64,000 bases of DNA, from the NCBI GenBank assembly GCA_003194525.1, contig NBIV01000038.1:1-64000 (forward strand). The letters run 5' to 3'. Shown here piece by piece: positions 60,401-64,000 of this stretch. A program made the translations under genes and the position numbers. This DNA is from Gracilariopsis chorda. Its lineage: Eukaryota; Rhodophyta; Florideophyceae; Gracilariales; Gracilariaceae. The first letter of the stretch is position 1, and each line of letters begins with the position of its first letter. The notes beneath the pieces are model-generated. The model did not search any database. It saw only the letters and a list, made by a program, of their open reading frames with translations, and had not been told where the DNA came from.

Positions 60401-61928
60401 TCATGACAACCGTGGTGCACGGACCTCCGGACACATCGAAAAGGACAACAGTGGACCGAGAATTCCGTCTACTGACGTGCCATCTTCGCATTTGCGCGCT
60501 ACAGCTACTGCTGAACCCTCTCGAGGAAGTTCTACCGCATCTGCGCCAGATCGCACTCCCCACCGGGATTCTAGTCGTCAAAATGCACCACGCAGTGGGA
60601 AGTCTCTCACCAAAGTGAAATCGCCGCAGGAAACTAATCGCGTTCGCAATACTGAACCAGCTGTGCCGTCGAGCGTTGATCCGCATTCCGTGGGTCACGG
60701 TTCGTCAACAACAGCTACGCTGGATAATGCAGAGCAGACCCTCGCGGGATCCTCTGAGCCGACTAAACTGGACGTGGTAACTCCTACTGCACGGCAGAAC
60801 ACACCGGCCAGGCCGGGCAAGCACACCGTACAGGACGGAAGGAAAACGACCAGCAAGCTGGATTCTGGTTTAGGACCATCGCGCAGTCGCGAACTCACTC
60901 CGAGTGTCTCGGTTGATCCGGACAGTGTGTCCGAAGTCGCACCGGTCACTCCGGAAGGAAAGAACGTCAAAGACGGAAATACTTCGTCGCCGAAGCGAGA
61001 CAACACACCGGCAGCACCGTTGCAACCGCCCTCACGTGAGGAGGCGGAACGCAACACGGCGCGGACAACCCTCGACCATCCGTTGCAAACGGCACGTGAC
61101 CCCGACACCGTACGGACGGCAAAGGCACCAATGACCGCCCGAGGCGAGTCGACGCGTACTGTACGACGCACTGTGGCGCAACCGACTTCGTCGTCTGAAG
61201 CACCCCCGTCAAGACGGATATCTACACACAAACCTGTGGTTCGCGACCCAGATGCTCATCTTTCAGATGCGTTAGAAGCCCTTCAAAGGGTATCGTCAAT
61301 AGAAGCCCCCTCAAGGAGTGAAGAAACCGCGAAGCGGGATACTTTAACCCACAGAAAGGGTCCCGATACGCACCATCAAGTGGTCGACGCAACCGGCCGT
61401 GCCGAGGACCTCCAGGCCTGCGAAGCGGATGAACCTACCCGGAAACCGGTTAATGACCCCTCTAAGAGCATGGACAGGCAGTACCAAGCCATGCCCCTTC
61501 CGGGGAAGACTGTCCAACCCCCACCAGTGGTGGTAGAGCCTGCCGTGCAGGACGCGATAATGCGAACACGGCGAGGCCGGGAAGTCTACAAACAGGAGTT
61601 TGTTGTTGACCACATTGTGGAACGTTCTTACCATCCAGATGGTCACATCCAGTACCGCGTACGCTGGTACGGTTTCGGGCCGGAATATGATTCGGATGAG
61701 CCGATAGAGCACCTCCCACGTTCGAAAGTGGTGTCATATCATCGCAGAACGCGAACGGGAATCCCGGCATCGGTGATAAACGCCCAAGTGGGAAAAGCAA
61801 GCCACTGCGGTGGAAGGAAGGAAATGAAGGATCGCGTTGTGGTATGGAAAGGAAGAAAGGAAAGGAAAGAAGAAGGAACACAAGTCAACTCGGATTTTAT
61901 TCGATACGATCGATGGAACACCGACTAG
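57411..61928 (+). CDS. pol: Pol, copy C, second segment: RT, RNase H, integrase, chromodomain
   Basis: About 1500 codons in frame with the protease segment. RT has FCIDYRRLNAVTIKD and YLDD. RNase H has TVDTDASDYQVG, SEKECLAVVWAL and QADALSR, but VYTHHSSLRWL replaces V-TDH, so one catalytic acid is His. Integrase has the HHCC finger, AIDLLG, LSDNGKQF and QVERFN. After a linker of about 500 residues rich in Ser/Thr/Pro comes an in-frame chromodomain (FVVDHIVERSY, YRVRWYGFGPEYDSDEP); the third aromatic, W in copy B (DTWEP), is D here. It continues to 61928. Confidence 0.94.
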   Translation: MTTTEHRIDLLPDTRPIAQHPYRAGPKAQEEEEFQVEKMLRAGVIEPAQSPWASPVVLAPKPDGSWHFCIDYRRLNAVTIKDVYPIPRMDEYIDSLGNATVFTALDANWGYWQVPVREKDRDKTAFVCHSGLYRFKRMPFGLTNAPATFQRAIDILLARFKWRTCLVYLDDIIVFSDNLNDHLTHVRDIMTTLREAGVTLKLRKCEFFTDTVKYLGHIIRPGHVMIEEARVKSLRQAKEPATQTELRSFLGLVNVYGRFIPGCGDISAPLNALLRKGQPPKLEPFTSVETKAFNSLKEAVTSAPILSLPKPALLFTVDTDASDYQVGCALFETTPEGERTPIGYWSRSLNVHERNYSVSEKECLAVVWALSTLRPHLMGVHFTVYTHHSSLRWLMTVSEPSGRLMRWRLRLAEFDFEVIYKKGTKNAQADALSRLPTDGETLPAGDEDIPCFVVDGQEPEAPDREPDNSDKEPESDDELDALLVSDDAQKPPLGNFVPITPEEMVREQQGDPFCTQIRARLNGGAQLPFEVNDVGYLVMTVQTTPQVVVLHTLQSRVLHLSHYAKLGGHAGGRKLYLTLRRSYYWPGMAVDCYATVRSCTECAKNRVKLRKHSTKLKLFPARAPLEFVAIDLLGPLLTTKRGHKFLLVITDRFSKLVRTVPLRKISAFAVAQAFVTHWVFVYGPPVNILSDNGKQFASRFFEDVCRILDIKNLFTTTYHPQCNGQVERFNRTLLASLRSYVADHPKTWDLYTDALTFAYNTQVHRTTGLTPFELVLSRHPPAVALEPQPTLANFPSVKDYRQRWKAWLTKLIPVARSSMSRAQAAYKRDFDSRVRGTAPPIKEGDYVFVRKEHWNPDKEKLHKLSPVADGPYKVISVDNDTLVVEMNDAHERISRDRVVMAPPPPVEVAYQDENQHTPVEQPTSVVNRPSVLPHPSRGLSDIPSLSEAGPNGLSSLTPLRGVYPRSLGASTTPHAAPFKEGEENPNSRQETETASSRHDNRGARTSGHIEKDNSGPRIPSTDVPSSHLRATATAEPSRGSSTASAPDRTPHRDSSRQNAPRSGKSLTKVKSPQETNRVRNTEPAVPSSVDPHSVGHGSSTTATLDNAEQTLAGSSEPTKLDVVTPTARQNTPARPGKHTVQDGRKTTSKLDSGLGPSRSRELTPSVSVDPDSVSEVAPVTPEGKNVKDGNTSSPKRDNTPAAPLQPPSREEAERNTARTTLDHPLQTARDPDTVRTAKAPMTARGESTRTVRRTVAQPTSSSEAPPSRRISTHKPVVRDPDAHLSDALEALQRVSSIEAPSRSEETAKRDTLTHRKGPDTHHQVVDATGRAEDLQACEADEPTRKPVNDPSKSMDRQYQAMPLPGKTVQPPPVVVEPAVQDAIMRTRRGREVYKQEFVVDHIVERSYHPDGHIQYRVRWYGFGPEYDSDEPIEHLPRSKVVSYHRRTRTGIPASVINAQVGKASHCGGRKEMKDRVVVWKGRKERKEEGTQVNSDFIRYDRWNTD
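60345..60360 (+). other. Internal polypurine tract 2, copy C
   Basis: AAGGAGGGGGAGGAGA, encoding KEGEE in the integrase-chromodomain linker. Counterpart of 35994 in copy B. Confidence 0.5.
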
Positions 61929-62009
61929 TCGAAGAACTACCCTACGTCACAAGGTTGCACCCCCATGGTGAGGGAAAACGCCCCCTTACGGGTTGGAACT
62001 GCCCCCACC

Positions 62010-63854
62010 TTAGTGGTTATTTCCCTGGAGTCGGGCTATCAGAGCATCTCGCATCGCGGTGACATCGCCACTGGCCTCGTTACCTCCCAGCCCCACTTGG
62101 CGGAGGAACTGAGAGATCACGGCAGCCTGACCCGCAGGGGCCACGTTCGCCTCACCTGGCGTAGAGGACCCACCAGTGGGAAGACCGACCAACGGATTGG
62201 ACGGCTGACTCGCAGGGGCGACTCCAGGAGCATCCATACCATATGGTTCTCCCTCTGCCTCGGCGTGACCGGCACCTTCGTCGGGCTCGTTGTCGAACAT
62301 CGGATCCTCACCGTCGTAGACGTTGTAGTACTCATCGGCGTCAACAAAACCGGTCGGATGCCCCTCGGGGATATATCTCGGTGCAAACCGGAGCTCGTTC
62401 GCTTCCTCCGCGGAGATCTCATGCCTCTCCCAAGGGTTGAAATAGATGAAGTCACCCGCGAGCGGAGTTCGACGCCCTGGCGACAGGTCCTGCATCCGGC
62501 TGCCGGCAGTACGCCCACTCTGCTCTAGGGGAACCGAAGCCCAGTCAACCTGGTCGATGAAATCGAGAAACCCCGCTACTTCGTCAGCGTTTGCCGCACC
62601 ACCTAGTGGGATTCGTAAGTCGAGCGCTCGGATGGCGGCACGGACCCGCAACGGGATGAACCACAGTCTGTACTGGTCATAAACCTCCCAGAGGATGAAA
62701 GCCGCTGTGCGGACCGCCCATTCGGTGACCACCACGGACCAGAGCCCAAACTGAGGATCCTCGATGAGGTATGAGCCGTAATACGTGATTAAGGGAGGCA
62801 ATTCGATGTAGCAACCTCGGCACGCTTTGAGATGCGACCACCACGGTGGAATCGGAACGTACCGACCCCGTCGGTTGACCACGCGGAAGCGTTCGACTTC
62901 TAAGTTCTGATACGGAATCAAATACCCGAATCGGGACCGTGCTCGCCGCTCAAAGCGTATCATCGACAAGAAGTTGGCCCTCGCTAAGCGACGCATATAG
63001 CGGAATTCAGCCCGAATGATCGGTCGTGTCCAGCACACCGCGTCTTGGCGCGCCGCGGGAATGCTTCTCCACAAGAGTGGTTCCAAACCCGCGAGGCGGT
63101 CGAGGTACCCCATTTCACCTTGGGTGCGATACAATCCGATGTCGGAGCCCATACCATCGGGGATGGGATACTCGAAGGGAGCCCGGCGAAGCCGTTGATG
63201 AGCGAGTAAGACCAACGCTGCGTGCGCGGAAGCTGCTGATTCCCGACCCCGTCGGATTACCGTGTGCACGGGTATCGCTATGCGATTGCGCCAATCCCAC
63301 GAAGTGGTCACGATTGCCGGAACGTCACCCGGGAGCATTCCGTTTCCATCGGTATACATTGCCAGAAGCGCATCATTGAACACCGCAGTCGGGTGGAACC
63401 ACGGCGCCAGCCGGAGAGTCATCCCATGTTGCGAAGGCTGCAGCCCGACCAGCATGTCGTACGACGGCCACGCTGCCATTAGATACCCTCCCGTGGGAGC
63501 TGCACTCGCAATTGCGCCTGTTTGTTGCGAAGGAGTCGAAAGACCGCTCTGCGGTAGAGGCACGGAATGAAATCCGGAGAAGTACTGTAACGGTGTGTTG
63601 CTGCTGGTGTTGCCGTTGTTGTTGTTGGCATTGGCGTTGCCGTTGTTGTTGGCGTTGTTGTTGTTCATCGTAGATGAAGGAAGCCGAGTAATCTGAGAAG
63701 AAGGCCGCGAAAGCGTACGTGTTGTTGGAAGAACCTCGGAAGAGTTGGTCGCAGATTCGCTGTTCGCAGGTAGGTGCTCGTTACCCAGAATGGGATGGAG
63801 TACCGGCGAACCGGACTTACATTTAAGGACCTTGCCCGGTGCTTCCGTCGCCAT
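62010..63854 (-). CDS. Antisense-strand protein of the retrotransposon, copy C
   Basis: 614 codons from ATG 63854 (MATEAPGKVLKCK), 36 bp inside the 3' LTR border; its stop is 82 bp from the end of pol on the other strand. It is homologous to the copy B antisense protein over most of its length. Conserved blocks: APWFHPT, RPIIRAEFRYMRR, RFGYLIPYQNLEVERF, a WEVYDQYRLWFIP helix, LDLRIPLGGAANADEV and EGHPTGF. N-terminal Asn-rich run at about residues 63-85 and an acidic C-terminal segment. No known domain, signal or membrane segment is recognised. Confidence 0.9.
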   Translation of the reverse strand: MATEAPGKVLKCKSGSPVLHPILGNEHLPANSESATNSSEVLPTTRTLSRPSSQITRLPSSTMNNNNANNNGNANANNNNGNTSSNTPLQYFSGFHSVPLPQSGLSTPSQQTGAIASAAPTGGYLMAAWPSYDMLVGLQPSQHGMTLRLAPWFHPTAVFNDALLAMYTDGNGMLPGDVPAIVTTSWDWRNRIAIPVHTVIRRGRESAASAHAALVLLAHQRLRRAPFEYPIPDGMGSDIGLYRTQGEMGYLDRLAGLEPLLWRSIPAARQDAVCWTRPIIRAEFRYMRRLARANFLSMIRFERRARSRFGYLIPYQNLEVERFRVVNRRGRYVPIPPWWSHLKACRGCYIELPPLITYYGSYLIEDPQFGLWSVVVTEWAVRTAAFILWEVYDQYRLWFIPLRVRAAIRALDLRIPLGGAANADEVAGFLDFIDQVDWASVPLEQSGRTAGSRMQDLSPGRRTPLAGDFIYFNPWERHEISAEEANELRFAPRYIPEGHPTGFVDADEYYNVYDGEDPMFDNEPDEGAGHAEAEGEPYGMDAPGVAPASQPSNPLVGLPTGGSSTPGEANVAPAGQAAVISQFLRQVGLGGNEASGDVTAMRDALIARLQGNNH

Positions 63855-63875
63855 CGTGGATGTCGTATTCGCACC

Positions 63876-63889
63876 TCAGGAGGGGGATA
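63876..63889 (+). other. 3' polypurine tract, copy C
   Basis: CTCAGGAGGGGGATA lies immediately before the LTR. Its core GGAGGGGGA is shared with the internal tracts and with copy B. Confidence 0.72.
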
Positions 63890-64000
63890 TGAGGTGCAAT
63901 CCTCAAGGAGGAAGACTCAGCGATGTCCTGCGGACTTGATGTTTTTGCCGCTTTCGCGTGTTTATGATTACTACCGCTATTAGCGGGTGTCTCAGCCCTC
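63890..64000 (+). repeat. 3' LTR of copy C (start only)
   Basis: TGAGGTGCAATCC onward matches 53752-53862 with about four differences, then the window ends. Confidence 0.92.

Larger units (their letters stand above)
53752..64000 (+). mobile_element. Ty3/gypsy-type retrotransposon with antisense gene, copy C (3' end outside window)
   Basis: 5' LTR 53752-54631, truncated gag, -1 junction, pol with one amber codon, antisense gene, polypurine tract, start of the 3' LTR at 63890. The first 111 bp of the two LTRs differ at about four positions, so it is older than copy B. The PBS and about 650 bp of leader and gag present in copy A are missing: gag codons begin nine bases after the LTR. Confidence 0.93.

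Overview
This is nuclear eukaryotic DNA, most probably from a multicellular red alga (a Chondrus-like florideophyte). That is an inference from style, not a match. Host genes are long, intronless and well spaced. The GTPase gene is of the SEY1/RHD3 type and the deubiquitinase of the UBP3/UBP4 (USP12/46) type. The sequence between genes is crowded with Ty3/gypsy-type retrotransposons and smaller repeats. No tRNA, rRNA, CRISPR or bacterial operon structure was seen.

Layout. 1-4243: 5' part of a minus-strand Ty3/gypsy element (copy A), cut by the window edge. 4249-6065: dispersed repeat and three 65-bp hairpin units. 6066-26438: host gene island with a giant membrane-Sel1 repeat protein, a long intergenic region, a USP12/46-like deubiquitinase, a SEY1-like GTPase, a second giant Sel1 protein (paralogue of the first) and an HxxxD acyltransferase-like protein. 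26503-41844: a complete two-gene PIF/Harbinger DNA transposon (3-bp target duplication ACT, 23-bp identical terminal inverted repeats). Its Myb/SANT-like gene was split by a complete Ty3/gypsy element (copy B, 28750-40338, 5-bp target duplication TTACC, two 913-bp LTRs). 41848-52723: sparse host region with a MULE-like MITE, a second copy of the dispersed repeat, a secreted Kazal-like cysteine-rich protein gene with a TATA box, and a DUF4139-like gene. 52729-53560: solo LTR with target duplication CTAGT. 53752-end: copy C, a third Ty3/gypsy element whose 3' LTR runs off the window.

The most interesting system is the retrotransposon family itself. The reconstructed plan is LTR, PBS, gag, a -1 frameshift junction, pol (protease, RT, RNase H, integrase, chromodomain), then a roughly 613-codon gene on the opposite strand, polypurine tract, LTR. 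The antisense protein is intact and clearly homologous in copies B and C although gag/pol carry lesions in all three copies; I recognise no known domain in it. The family also has a conserved AAAAC-stop gag/pol junction followed by a covarying hairpin, and repeated internal purine tracts of the form AAGGAGGGGGAGG that match the core of the 3' polypurine tract. Copy A has Asn in place of the catalytic Asp of its protease. Copy B has an amber codon between protease and RT and a frame break before the chromodomain. Copy C lacks the PBS and gag N-terminus, has two amber codons and an altered RNase H catalytic residue.
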